Counted from the stretch's first letter, positions 1-8,872 are shown. The stretch: DNA of 64,000 nt from Thalassotalea sp. PP2-459 (GCF_001913705.1 NZ_MKQD01000025.1:1-64000), one strand, 5' to 3'. Notes: generated by a model from the letters alone, not told the origin. Numbers and translations are program-made.

Positions 1-90
1 TCTCCTGAATAACCATTCTCTGCAATCAACGCCGTGCCTCTAAAGCGTTTAATTCTCGCTGAATGACCGAATATTTATGCGAATTGGTAT
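1..90. repeat. Right end of MITE family A (truncated by window edge)
   Basis: These 90 bases match the last 90 bases of the complete element at 1710-2023 with only two or three differences. They end in the same terminal repeat, TTTATGCGAATTGGTAT (74-90). The left part lies outside the window. Confidence 0.85.
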
Positions 91-110
91 TATTGCAAGG
101 AAAGCAATGT

Positions 111-296
111 ATGAAAACGTATCCTGAAACACTCGTTAAAACTTGGTTGTTTTTAGCACACACATCAGAGCCAAAACTAGCCAATGCAAAAAACCACGCA
201 CGTCAGCAGTTAAATGACAAGTTTGGCTCTATTGAGTTAGCTATTATCTATTTAGAACAGTCATTTGATGAAGATATAGAGGTGGTGTTAGTCTAA
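111..296 (+). CDS. Small hypothetical protein (61 aa)
   Basis: I do not recognise this family. The protein starts MKTYPETLVK and is mixed helical, with an acidic C-terminus. An in-frame ATG at 63 lies inside the MITE terminal repeat and would add 16 residues encoded by the repeat. The ATG at 111 is preferred because GCAAGGAAAG lies just upstream as a Shine-Dalgarno sequence and because the extra residues come from the mobile element. No signal peptide or membrane segment is visible. It could be a small cytoplasmic protein or a remnant of a longer gene. Confidence 0.5.
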   Translation: MKTYPETLVKTWLFLAHTSEPKLANAKNHARQQLNDKFGSIELAIIYLEQSFDEDIEVVLV

Positions 297-429
297 TATA
301 GTCAGAACCTATCAAACGCATTTTTATTTTTACCCATGGTTTAGCCTTAGTATAATTTCAACACAAAAATTTTTTAATTACCGTATTTATACTATATTTA
401 AATAACTATTCATCTTGCGAGATAAGCCC

Positions 430-822
430 ATGTTGTACCGCTTGAGCTTTGGTTATATCAAAAAACTTTCCGAAAATACCGCTGAAGTGATCGTCAATAA
501 TAATGTAACGTTTACTTTAGAGATGGTAGAAGAATACGAAACGTTTTTACAGCAACATTATTCAAATAAACTAGGCATCTTAGTCAACAAAATTAATCGC
601 TATACCTATACGCCCGAAGCACAGTTATGCATAGGGTCATTAAGCAATATTGCCGCTTTTGCGATAGTACATTATCACCCTTTCGACGCCAAACAAACGA
701 ACATACTGGCCCATGCAAGATCAGTCGATAAGTTAAACATGAAAACATTTGATGGTTATCAGCTAGGAAGAGAGTGCGCACTAAACTGGCTAAAATTAGA
801 ACTACAAAATTGTCATTCATAA
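430..822 (+). CDS. STAS/SpoIIAA-like hypothetical protein (130 aa)
   Basis: This is a small soluble protein without signal peptide or membrane segment. The order of beta and alpha elements, with a central GILVNKINRYTY strand-loop and a following AQLCIGSLSNIAAFAIV helix-strand, resembles the SpoIIAA/STAS-like fold found in many marine gammaproteobacterial hypothetical proteins. That assignment rests on pattern recall only. A TTG codon at 415 would extend it by five residues, but ATG at 430 is the more ordinary start. It is a stand-alone gene; function unknown. Confidence 0.55.
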   Translation: MLYRLSFGYIKKLSENTAEVIVNNNVTFTLEMVEEYETFLQQHYSNKLGILVNKINRYTYTPEAQLCIGSLSNIAAFAIVHYHPFDAKQTNILAHARSVDKLNMKTFDGYQLGRECALNWLKLELQNCHS

Positions 823-937
823 AACAAAAATATTGAATAACTTGCATCGTGTTAACAAATTTACAAATTATGGTGGTAACACAAAAACTAACTTGTTATA
901 AATCAATGCATTCATCTACAGTTATTTATTCATTATT

Positions 938-1570
938 ATGCTTATAAATTTTTCCGATTTCTCTGCTAACCAGCGATACCATTTCATGACACAGACAGTG
1001 ATCCCAAGACCAATAGCATGGGCACTAACCGCTTCAAATTTAGGCACTACTCGCCAAGTATTAAATCTCGCTCCTTTTTCATATTTTACTGCGATAAGTA
1101 GTGAACCGGCGCTTTTAATGATATCTGTTGGCAAAAAACCTCATGGTGAAGTAAAAGATACATTAACGAATATTCTAGAAAATCAAAGAATTGTCATACA
1201 CATTGCTAGTGAAAGCCAAGCATCACTCGTCACACAAACCGCTGCTACATTAGCGCATGGTGAATCAGAATTAGCAGAAATTGACACGAATTTACTCAAC
1301 ACAACGACCTTTGATCAATTTGACCTTCCTAGACTAGCACAGTGTGATATCGCGTATGGTTGTGAATTATATGAAATTAAAGAAATTGGGAACACACCTC
1401 AAAGCTTAATATTTGTCGAGATAAAAACACTTTTTCTCAATGATAACGTGGTCTCCTCAAGCAATGAAAGGATGACAATCCATGCTGAAAAAATAGCACC
1501 TTTAGCAAGATTAGGCGCTAATGAGTACTCAGGGATCACCCAACCGTTCAAGAAAAATCGACCTGATTAA
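938..1570 (+). CDS. Flavin reductase-like, FMN-binding split-barrel protein (210 aa)
   Basis: The protein resembles the DIM6/NTAB group of flavin reductase-like proteins, which bind FMN in a split beta-barrel and are often partners of flavoprotein oxygenases. Seen in the sequence: N-terminal VIPRPIAWALT, then LNLAPFSYFTAISSEPALLMISVG, the classic flavin-site region of this family, and a late MTIHAEKIAPLARLG segment. The length of about 210 residues is normal for the family. No signal peptide is present, so it should be cytoplasmic. A hairpin follows 38 bases after the stop, so it is probably a single-gene unit. The substrate cannot be read from the sequence. Confidence 0.8.
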   Translation: MLINFSDFSANQRYHFMTQTVIPRPIAWALTASNLGTTRQVLNLAPFSYFTAISSEPALLMISVGKKPHGEVKDTLTNILENQRIVIHIASESQASLVTQTAATLAHGESELAEIDTNLLNTTTFDQFDLPRLAQCDIAYGCELYEIKEIGNTPQSLIFVEIKTLFLNDNVVSSSNERMTIHAEKIAPLARLGANEYSGITQPFKKNRPD

Positions 1571-1607
1571 TCGCTTAACAATCATACTGCATTTATTGAC
1601 TAAAATG

Positions 1608-1643
1608 ACAAATGGAAAGTAGCACCTTTCACTTTCCATTTGT
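1608..1643 (+). terminator. Terminator-like hairpin after the flavin reductase gene
   Basis: A perfect 13-bp stem (ACAAATGGAAAGT paired with ACTTTCCATTTGT) with a 10-base loop. There is only a weak T-rich tail, so termination is plausible but not certain. Confidence 0.5.
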
Positions 1644-1709
1644 CTATCTCACTCTATGAATCTGTTATCTATCAAGAGTGTTTATATTCGAACTTGAGAG
1701 TTAACATTC

Positions 1710-2023
1710 ATACCAATTCGCATAAAAATTAAGTCAGTTCAGAGCAATGTCAGCGGTGGGAGAATAAACGAAACGTGTGCAGGTATAGTTGTTCTACATC
1801 AAACACGTTTTGCGCAATTATCGCGCCTCTAACACGCTCCCAAAGGGCGAGTTTAAACGCTTCATAGCCTGTGTTGTTGATTTTAACAAGGGCGCTACAA
1901 GGATGTAGCTTATTAGAGAACGTAGGAGCACATTCTCCTGAATAACCATTCTTTGCAATCAACGCCGTGCCTCTAAAGCGTTTAATTCTCGCTGAATGAT
2001 CGAATATTTATGCGAATTGGTAT
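1710..2023. repeat. Complete MITE family A, about 314 bp
   Basis: The element is bounded by perfect 17-bp inverted terminal repeats, ATACCAATTCGCATAAA at the left and its complement at the right. Its right end is repeated at 1-90. It holds no transposase; a 70-codon open frame inside it on the minus strand looks accidental. No clear target-site duplication was seen. It fills most of the gap from 1571 to 2145. Confidence 0.85.
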
Positions 2024-2041
2024 TACTCATCAAAATGCAAA

Positions 2042-2128
2042 ATTAGCAAGCATGTTGATAACCTCGTATTTCTTCAAAGATACGTGAGTTCAACAAAACT
2101 TAATCTCGAAAGAGCAACAGACCCTAAC
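2042..2128. repeat. Decayed remnant of MITE family B
   Basis: The right part (AATCTCGAAAGAGCAACAGA and the bases after it) closely matches the right end of the 180-bp element at 51425-51604. The left end, ATTAGC followed by TGTTGAT, recalls that element's other end. It is about half the full length, so it is probably an internally deleted copy. Confidence 0.55.
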
Positions 2129-2145
2129 GTTTTACTCGCAAGTAC

Positions 2146-4200
2146 CTACAACTGGGTTTTAAAAACAAACTGGTTATCATCTGCTTTTAATTCAGGCAAT
2201 TGCTGATAAATAGGACATTTTTCTATTGCTTTAGATAAATACAATTGTGCCTTATCATCTTTAGATACGTACGCATATAACAATCCCACTCTAACTTTAG
2301 TTGATAAATCTAAACTATCACTTCTTGTCGATAAAGGTTCTATGCGCGTTAACAAGTCACTTTCAGATAGTTGCTTCATCCCGTTTTCTTTTGCTATACG
2401 TACTGAATAATACAGTTGATACACTTTATCGTTAATCGTTTCATTGCCCCTAGCAAAGTCTCGATCAATAACCGCTAGTGCTTTTTGATAAGCATTAATC
2501 GCTTCATTGTGCTGATTATTAGCAACATACATATCAGCAAGCCCTCCCCATATTTGATGAATTCCGGCTTCGCCCGCTAATGCAATAGCTTGTAAGCGTA
2601 ATTCGATAGCTTTGGGGTATTCACCGGCAAAGTAATGCAACATACTTAGTTGCTCTAATGCTAAGTATGAATCAGGTTTTTTTGATAACGTTTGATGATA
2701 ATAACCTTTTGCACTTTCAATATTTCCTACGCAATAATTTAGCGTGCCTAAATTTGCTAAAACCACATCGCTTTGATTATATTGAGCAGCTTTTTCATAA
2801 GCTAAAATCGCTCGTTCTGTATGACCATCTGTCCATTCAATTAACCCTAATAGCAGATAATACTTCCACATATGTTCATCTTGACGAATAGCCTGTAAAG
2901 TTGATTGTCTCGCAGTATCTAACGACTCTTTATCTAGACCCAATTGTCTAAACTGTTCAAATTGTGCATACGCTAATTCATAGTTTAATTCGGCATTTTT
3001 ATTTGGCAGTGAGAGTAATCTTTGAATAGCTTCTGCTAATCTGCCTGTGCGGCGCATTAGGAATGTTTCTGCAGCAATAGCGTTCGTAGAATTAGGATCA
3101 ATGTCTATTGCTATTTGGCAATGTTTAGTTGCTTGGGCCAATAAATGCTTTTCATCTCCGCTCCAGCTTTCAAAAATATACGCTTGACATAAACCAGCAT
3201 GAGCACGAGCAAAGCGTGGATTTATTTGTATAGCATTGAGAAAACGACCTTGTGCCATTTTAATTTTATTTAGATCATAAGATTCATCTAGCCAAGCTAT
3301 TCCCTCTAGATAAAACATCGATGCGGTACTATCAACAACATTATTTTGTTCTATTGTAGAAGTTTGACCTGTAACACGTGTTTGGATCGGTTCAACGAGC
3401 TTTTTTGTCAATAATGTAGGTTCTAAAAACAAAGCCTTACTAATAAAAAAGTGTTGGCTTATTAACACTTTTTGCTGTTCATTTGCTAAAAACGTTTCCA
3501 CTAAAATATGCCGACCAAACTGACGGCTTTGTAAACTCAATGTAAAATCAACTTGTTTTAGGGCAATTTGTTCGCTAGGAAGTATCGTTTCAGGAGAGCT
3601 AATAATAGTGTCAGCAACTATATTAAAGTCATTTTCTAATTGATGACGTAAACTAACAAGTGATGATTCAAGTTCAGGTTTTGCATAAAATGCGATAGCA
3701 GGTGTTAATCCTTTTTCTATCATCGAGCGATATTGTTTAGTGAAAGCTGTGTTATCTACAACTTTGTTTTTAGTTTGCGAAATATAATTTTCTATCGAAG
3801 GCTTTGTCCCTTGCCACAAAACAATAATCACTAAAAAAACACCAATCACAACTGCAATCCAAAATTGTAGACTGTTGCGATTTTTTATAAATTCAACTGA
3901 TGAATCGTTTGCTCCATCTGCCAATACCGTACTCGGTGATAAAGAATCTTCTTGTGTTAAATATAAAGTGTAAGCATCAACATTTAACGCAGCGGCAATT
4001 CGTTCAATTGATGCCGCAGACACGGCTTTTTCCCTAAAAACACGATTAACCATATCTTTAGGCGCACTTTCGAGTTGCTCAATATTAGCAATATGTTCAG
4101 CTAAAGCCGCTTGAGTTTTAAAGCCTGCTGCAAACAGTGCGTGTTCAAGTTTTACACGAGACGCTTTGATCCCTCTTTTACGCTGTACTTTTTCTTTCAT
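2146..4200 (-). CDS. Membrane-anchored HTH-TPR regulator/sensor (684 aa)
   Basis: Residues about 1-85 form a lambda-repressor-like helix-turn-helix (TQAALAEHI ... VSAASIERIAAALNVD). One membrane helix at about residues 110-130 (FWIAVVIGVFLVIIVLW) separates this cytoplasmic DNA-binding part from a large outer domain. The outer part has a mixed region to about residue 280, then at least six TPR-like repeats (for example LYLEGIAWLDE, ARAHAGLCQAYIFE, VVLANLGTLNYCVGN). The layout is ToxR/CadC-like in topology, but with a Cro/CI-type instead of winged HTH. It is divergent from the CsgG-like lipoprotein gene, 263 bases apart, which suggests that it controls it. The ATG start gives the complete HTH. 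DNA target and signal are unknown. Confidence 0.75.
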   Translation of the reverse strand: MKEKVQRKRGIKASRVKLEHALFAAGFKTQAALAEHIANIEQLESAPKDMVNRVFREKAVSAASIERIAAALNVDAYTLYLTQEDSLSPSTVLADGANDSSVEFIKNRNSLQFWIAVVIGVFLVIIVLWQGTKPSIENYISQTKNKVVDNTAFTKQYRSMIEKGLTPAIAFYAKPELESSLVSLRHQLENDFNIVADTIISSPETILPSEQIALKQVDFTLSLQSRQFGRHILVETFLANEQQKVLISQHFFISKALFLEPTLLTKKLVEPIQTRVTGQTSTIEQNNVVDSTASMFYLEGIAWLDESYDLNKIKMAQGRFLNAIQINPRFARAHAGLCQAYIFESWSGDEKHLLAQATKHCQIAIDIDPNSTNAIAAETFLMRRTGRLAEAIQRLLSLPNKNAELNYELAYAQFEQFRQLGLDKESLDTARQSTLQAIRQDEHMWKYYLLLGLIEWTDGHTERAILAYEKAAQYNQSDVVLANLGTLNYCVGNIESAKGYYHQTLSKKPDSYLALEQLSMLHYFAGEYPKAIELRLQAIALAGEAGIHQIWGGLADMYVANNQHNEAINAYQKALAVIDRDFARGNETINDKVYQLYYSVRIAKENGMKQLSESDLLTRIEPLSTRSDSLDLSTKVRVGLLYAYVSKDDKAQLYLSKAIEKCPIYQQLPELKADDNQFVFKTQL

Positions 4201-4332
4201 TCCGTGAACATTCCTTTGGTATAAACTAAATAAAGCGTTATAGCTATTTAATCACCACTCAGATCTGTTTAATATTAAACCAAAAAGATTCTGTTTTAAA
4301 TATATAAATTATCGTTAAATAGCGTTAACTGT

Positions 4333-4354
4333 CGATAAATTCCGTTATCTATCG
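4333..4354. promoter_or_regulatory. Candidate operator in the divergent HTH-TPR / CsgG-like gap
   Basis: An inverted pair CGATA ... TATCG lies in the 263-base gap between the divergent genes, within a stretch where GTTAA/CGTTA-type words also recur. It is a natural place for the HTH protein to act, but no consensus is known to me and the arms are short. Confidence 0.25.
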
Positions 4355-4463
4355 ATGCCTCTTTTTTAACGAAATGCTAACGTTTTGTTCTCAATATAAT
4401 TAACACTCGATTTATTTATTATCTTTAGATAAATCGCAAGGATTAAAGCTTTTCAATGGAGAA

Positions 4464-5807
4464 ATGAACATGGCGAATAAAAATATCAAAATCCTTACTA
4501 CCCCTTTCAATTTAAAAAAGCTAATTGTAGTTTGTAGCATCTCTATCACGTTAATAGGCTGTATGTCCACTTCACCTAAAATGGGAGGCTCAAGTGGTAA
4601 TGTTGTGAGCGGTGGTGCTGCAGGTAGTAACGCAGAAAATGACAATGCAGGATTAGAAAAATGTACCCTACCTTTAGGTACCTTATCGGTCTTTGAAGAT
4701 ACTTCTTTAGCATGGTGGCATGATTATCGACGCAGATACCCAAAACTCGGCAGTACGCTCCCTGTTGTTAGATTAATGATACAACAGTCTAATTGTTTTG
4801 TTGTCGTTGAGCGTGGCAAGGCTATGAATGCCATGAACCGAGAACGCCAACTCATGCAATCAGGACAACTTAGGCAAGGCAGTAATCTAGGAGGCGGTCA
4901 AATGGTAGCAGCAGATTACACCATAAGTCCTGAAATACAATTTTCAGCACAAGGTACGCAAGGATTAAAAGCCGTTGGCGCATCATTATTAGGATCTTTC
5001 GGTTCCATTATTGGCGGCGGTTTAAGCAAAAATGAAGCAGCCACAACACTATTACTTATAGACAATAGATCAGGTGTTCAAGTTTCAGCCGCCGTTGGAA
5101 ACGCGGGTAATTACGATTTTAGTTTTTTTGGTGGACTGTTTTCAGGTGGTTTTGCAGGAGCAAGTGGGTTTAGTAACTCTCCCGAGGGTAAAATAATCAC
5201 TGCAGCATTTGCAGATTCATATAACCAAATGGTTAAAGCGCTGCGAAATTATAAAGCACAGCAAGTTAAAGGGGGGCTAGGTAAAGGAGGCATGCTTACC
5301 GTTGGCGGTGCTGATGACCCAACACCACAAGCGACAGCAAGCGCAACCATTGTTGAAGTTCAACCCGAGCCAACCGTTGTGACACATCATACCGCCGTAC
5401 AAACGCATAATGTTGTGCGCGATAGACAATATGATTTTGAAGTTGATGAATACGACGAAGATGCGATGAAAGATTATTATGACGCATTAAAACAAGCATC
5501 TGAAGTGGCATCGGGCTTAGCAACTATCTCAAGTGCTGATTCTAATTCACAGCATAGACAGATGGCACTTGGAGCGATGAATATGTTCTCAAGTCGATTA
5601 GCGACGAGTAAAATAGAACTTGAATCTTGGCCGATGGGTGCCAAGAAACAAGCTTGGAGAGTGCTCGGAAAGAAAATCAAAAAATATAACAAGCTTTTCG
5701 AAATGCACCGTCAAAACGTACTAAACAGTGATTCATTAACTGATAGCTTTGCTAATGTATTAAACTCTATTGAGTTAATCACCGAAGAGTCATTATTTAA
5801 TCATTAA
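4464..5807 (+). CDS. CsgG-like lipoprotein (447 aa)
   Basis: The N-terminus has a positively charged start, a hydrophobic stretch and a lipobox (LIGC, Cys at about residue 33), so it should be an outer-membrane or periplasmic lipoprotein. Residues about 65-270 resemble the CsgG/HfaB family, whose founding member forms the curli secretion pore: FVVVERGKAMNAMNRER, then QMVAADYTISPEIQF, then a glycine-rich stretch, ATTLLLIDNRSGVQVSAA. The C-terminal 150 residues are hydrophilic and helical and are not typical of CsgG. No curli subunit genes are nearby, so a curli role is not supported. ATG at 4464 and ATG at 4470 both sit after TGGAGA; the choice changes two residues. Confidence 0.7.
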   Translation: MNMANKNIKILTTPFNLKKLIVVCSISITLIGCMSTSPKMGGSSGNVVSGGAAGSNAENDNAGLEKCTLPLGTLSVFEDTSLAWWHDYRRRYPKLGSTLPVVRLMIQQSNCFVVVERGKAMNAMNRERQLMQSGQLRQGSNLGGGQMVAADYTISPEIQFSAQGTQGLKAVGASLLGSFGSIIGGGLSKNEAATTLLLIDNRSGVQVSAAVGNAGNYDFSFFGGLFSGGFAGASGFSNSPEGKIITAAFADSYNQMVKALRNYKAQQVKGGLGKGGMLTVGGADDPTPQATASATIVEVQPEPTVVTHHTAVQTHNVVRDRQYDFEVDEYDEDAMKDYYDALKQASEVASGLATISSADSNSQHRQMALGAMNMFSSRLATSKIELESWPMGAKKQAWRVLGKKIKKYNKLFEMHRQNVLNSDSLTDSFANVLNSIELITEESLFNH

Positions 5808-5822
5808 CTCTTAATCTCTCGA

Positions 5823-5852
5823 TAACCAGTAACCTTCACTGGCTACTGGTTA
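5823..5852 (+). terminator. Terminator-like hairpin after the CsgG-like gene
   Basis: A 9-bp stem, TAACCAGTA with TACTGGTTA, with a 12-base loop and a CTTTCTC tail. It lies 16 bases after the stop codon. Confidence 0.5.
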
Positions 5853-6002
5853 CTTTCTCAAACCTTATGGCTTAATCATTTTAAACACATAGATATTTTT
5901 CTCAGCTCAACCAACTTCCACTACTGAAATAAATAACATGTAAAGAAAGTTTATTCTTTGCCGATAAGAAATAAACGCATATTCAAATCCATTACTATTG
6001 AT

Positions 6003-6461
6003 ATGAACACCTTAAACGTTTCATCTTCGCTATCAACTCAGTTGTCATCACTTAGAAGTGTTAGACAAGATAACAGTGTGACAAATATTAATATTGCGGA
6101 TAGTCATTCTAATAGTATACCAAGCACACGCGTATCTATTTCAGCAGAGGCTCTTGAAAAGTTTGAAAAAGAACAGCAAGAAATCGGCAAAAAATTGGGT
6201 GAACAAATCATTGAAAACCAAACTGATAAAACAGAAACCGAACCTCAAGACAGTGAAATTACCCAACTCAATAAACTCATTAAAGAAGTCAAAGAACAAA
6301 TAAAAGAAGCACAGCGTAAACTCACTGAATTACAGTACGAAAAATCAACACAAGCAGAAGAAACACGCAAGTTACTTGAAACTCAATTAATGACATTAAC
6401 TGGTACATTAATAGAGTTAATAGACAAAAAAATGAAAGCGATTGAAAAACTATCAGGCTAA
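6003..6461 (+). CDS. Coiled-coil hypothetical protein, FlxA-like (152 aa)
   Basis: The N-terminal third is Ser/Thr/Asn-rich with a short VSISAEALEKF segment, similar to segments in flagellar-associated small proteins. Residues about 55-150 are a long, charged heptad-rich helix (ITQLNKLIKEVKEQIKEAQR), strongly suggesting a coiled coil. This resembles FlxA-like proteins, but the resemblance may be compositional. ATG at 6003 is preferred over a TTG at 5958, which would add 15 basic residues; neither has a good Shine-Dalgarno sequence. No flagellar gene lies nearby. No export signal. Confidence 0.5.
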   Translation: MNTLNVSSSLSTQLSSLRSVRQDNSVTNINIADSHSNSIPSTRVSISAEALEKFEKEQQEIGKKLGEQIIENQTDKTETEPQDSEITQLNKLIKEVKEQIKEAQRKLTELQYEKSTQAEETRKLLETQLMTLTGTLIELIDKKMKAIEKLSG

Positions 6462-6546
6462 AAAGTATAATTTTTGTAAATCGGTTTAAACCTTTTTATC
6501 ATTTCTCGTTACTTAATTATAAAACATAATAAGTATTAGGACTAAA

Positions 6547-7302
6547 ATGAAACTTCTACAACCAATAACAGCCTTAACTGCCACGGCTATAATTGCCTTC
6601 TCAACCTTAGCTAACTGGCACTCTTCTTTAACCTTACAAGACACAAAAACCTTACAACTTGACGCCGATAGCATACAAAAAATTAAAATAGATGTGGGTT
6701 CAGGCTCTTTATCAATAACCGGAAGTGACACTAATATCATCAAAGTAGTTGCCCAAATTTATCAAAAAGAGGCTCACGATAATTATCAATTATCATTAAC
6801 AAATGAAAATGCTTACACGATGTTAACTTCCAAAAATAAAGGTTTTAATGAAAGCACACGAATTGATTTAGCATTGCAATTACCTAGTCGATTCTCAGTA
6901 AATATTCAAGATGGTTCAGGCCCAATAACCCTAACAAATGTAAAATCCGCCAACATAAACGATGGCTCTGGCAGTATTGATGTTTCTTATATTGACGGCG
7001 ATGTAAACATAAGCGATGGCTCTGGAGAAATTACCGTAGAATCAATCCAAGGCTCACTAACGATAAATGATGGTTCTGGCTCTATCACAGCTAAATCGAT
7101 ACAAGGGTTTGTTACCATAGATGATGGTTCAGGCAGTATTGATGTGAAAAATGTCAAACAAGAAGTTTCTATTTCGGATGGTTCAGGCAGTATTAACGTC
7201 GATCAAGCCAAAAGCTTTACTTTAGTCGATGACGGTTCAGGCTCTGTCAATATCAAAAATATTGCCGAGAAGGTTAACATGAATGGTAACAACACTTTTT
7301 AA
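6547..7302 (+). CDS. Secreted DUF4097-like beta-solenoid repeat protein (251 aa)
   Basis: Residues 1-27 form a signal peptide. A middle part (about 28-119) has the look of DUF4097-type adhesin-like proteins (IDVGSGSLSITGSD ... RIDLALQLPSRFSVNIQ). From residue 120 to about 246 there are seven tandem repeats of 17-18 residues, each with DGSG near its start (INDGSGSI, ISDGSGEI, IDDGSGSI), which should stack as a beta-solenoid. The DGSG turns could bind calcium, but that is inference. A Shine-Dalgarno sequence, TTAGGA, precedes the ATG. It has no obvious operon partner; the coiled-coil gene ends 85 bases upstream. Confidence 0.7.
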   Translation: MKLLQPITALTATAIIAFSTLANWHSSLTLQDTKTLQLDADSIQKIKIDVGSGSLSITGSDTNIIKVVAQIYQKEAHDNYQLSLTNENAYTMLTSKNKGFNESTRIDLALQLPSRFSVNIQDGSGPITLTNVKSANINDGSGSIDVSYIDGDVNISDGSGEITVESIQGSLTINDGSGSITAKSIQGFVTIDDGSGSIDVKNVKQEVSISDGSGSINVDQAKSFTLVDDGSGSVNIKNIAEKVNMNGNNTF

Positions 7303-7442
7303 CAGAGTGTAAGTCGTTAACGTTAATATCGCGTGTATTCACAACAGCTCTTTAAGAAAAATAAAAAAGAGTAACCTTAAAGATATAAATACACGCGCGC
7401 TTGAACTATACTTCGCGCAAATTATGCTAGTAAATCATTTTT

Positions 7443-7862
7443 ATGACCAACGAAAATCCCTATTTAACTAACCCACTTCATGGTACAAGTTTAACAACTG
7501 TGCTGAATGAAATTGTTGATCATTATGGGTTTCCTTTGCTTTATGCTTACCTCAATATTAATTGTTTCAATAAAAACCCTAGCATTAATGCCAGTGTAAA
7601 GTTTTTAAAGAAAACACAATGGGCGAGAGAAAAAGTTGAATCATTCTACCTATATCAATATAAAAATTTACCACGAGCAAGTGATCGAGAATTTGAGAAA
7701 CCGCCGCGCGAACGCATAATTCCCAACAATGAAACCCCTAAAGAACCGGCTGAATTAAGCTTTGAAGATGCAGAAAACCTGAGATTAAAACGCGCAGAAA
7801 AAACCAAGCAAAGAGCAGAAAAGCGCAACACCGGTAAGTTCAATCCATGGGGAAACAGCTAA
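7443..7862 (+). CDS. VF530/DUF2132 family DNA-binding-like protein (139 aa)
   Basis: Residues about 8-75 match the VF530 (DUF2132) family as I recall it: NPLHGTSLTTVLNEIVDHYGF, then CFNKNPSINASVKFLKKTQWAREKVE. The family is a small helical domain thought to bind DNA, founded on a Vibrio fischeri structure. The C-terminal 60 residues are a charged, Glu/Lys/Arg-rich tail that is longer than the family core. It ends FNPWGNS. It is a single gene closed by a strong hairpin. Confidence 0.8.
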   Translation: MTNENPYLTNPLHGTSLTTVLNEIVDHYGFPLLYAYLNINCFNKNPSINASVKFLKKTQWAREKVESFYLYQYKNLPRASDREFEKPPRERIIPNNETPKEPAELSFEDAENLRLKRAEKTKQRAEKRNTGKFNPWGNS

Positions 7863-7865
7863 TGG

Positions 7866-7891
7866 GCCAATGAAAGCTATCTTTCATTGGC
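7866..7891. terminator. Bidirectional terminator-like hairpin
   Basis: A perfect 11-bp stem, GCCAATGAAAG with CTTTCATTGGC, and a 4-base loop lie between the convergent VF530-family and LysR genes. It has no long T-run in either direction. Confidence 0.6.
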
Positions 7892-7900
7892 ATATCAACC

Positions 7901-8872
7901 TTACTTACCCTCATTAGAAAATGTTATCAACGGGGACCAGTTTTTTGCCCAAGTGTGGTTAGCACTTTCACCTATATCGTCTAAATAATGTGTGAGAAAA
8001 TCAATAAATACTCTTACCTTAGCGGGTAGGAAATCGCGTTTAGGATAAATAACAAATACGCCACTCTCAGGTTGAGGGGCTCTATAACACGGATAAAGAG
8101 AAACAAGACTGCCATTTTGCAACCCTTCTTTTGCGAGAAAATGCGGTAGTTGGGCAAATCCTAAACCATCAACACACATATGAGCCATAGTTTCACCATC
8201 ATCGGTAATATGGTTTCGTTTCAATGAAAACGGTCTGTATTCTCCTTGGCTATTAGGTAATAAAATAGGTTGTAACTGTTGTGTTTCTTTTATACGAAAG
8301 CCTATCCATTGGTGTTGATGAAAATCATCTGAACAACCTGGTGTACCATGATTAGCTAAATATTGTGGGGATGCACAGGTAAGAAAGTCCATCGGGCTCA
8401 CACATCTTGCAACCAAACGGCTATCTTTAACAAAGCCTGTACGAATCGCTAGGTCAATATTATTTTCGATAATATCCACATGTAAATCATTAATTTCAAG
8501 TACTAATTCTATCTCAGTGTATTGCTCACAAAAGGCACTTATAAGCGGCCGAATATACAAGTGTCCGTAACAAACCGCTGCACTAATACATAGTTTACCG
8601 CTAGGCGTATCGTTTGAATATTTTAATTCATCTTCACATATTGCTAGCTCTTTAGTCATTTTCCTAACAGTGTGTGCGTACCTTTCTCCTGCTGCGGTAA
8701 TGCTTAACTTTCTTGTGGAACGCTGAAATAACGTTAACCCGAGTTGCAGTTCTAAGCGATGAACAGCTTTACTAACGGTTGATGGGTCGGTATTACATGC
8801 TCTTGCCGCTGCTGCAAAGCTACCATGATCATAAGTTGCTAAAAATATCTCTAAAGACCGTAACTTGTCCAT
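7901..8872 (-). CDS. LysR-family transcriptional regulator (323 aa)
   Basis: The N-terminal winged HTH is typical of LysR proteins: MDKLRSLEIFLATYDHGSFAAAARACNTDPSTVSKAVHRLE (residues 1-41), followed by the linker helix and LTLFQRSTRKLSIT. Residues about 90-300 are the periplasmic-binding-protein-like effector domain. The closest group is the CrgA-like LysR subfamily. It is divergent from an MFS transporter gene 159 bases away, the usual arrangement when the regulator controls the neighbour. The ligand is unknown. Confidence 0.9.
   Translation of the reverse strand: MDKLRSLEIFLATYDHGSFAAAARACNTDPSTVSKAVHRLELQLGLTLFQRSTRKLSITAAGERYAHTVRKMTKELAICEDELKYSNDTPSGKLCISAAVCYGHLYIRPLISAFCEQYTEIELVLEINDLHVDIIENNIDLAIRTGFVKDSRLVARCVSPMDFLTCASPQYLANHGTPGCSDDFHQHQWIGFRIKETQQLQPILLPNSQGEYRPFSLKRNHITDDGETMAHMCVDGLGFAQLPHFLAKEGLQNGSLVSLYPCYRAPQPESGVFVIYPKRDFLPAKVRVFIDFLTHYLDDIGESANHTWAKNWSPLITFSNEGK

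Noticed and set aside
1750-1962. 70-codon frame inside MITE family A
   Set aside because: Not a transposase and no protein features; internal to a repeat.
4464-5807. Calling the CsgG-like lipoprotein curli secretion protein csgG
   Set aside because: No csgA, csgB, csgE or csgF gene nearby, and the C-terminal 150 residues differ.
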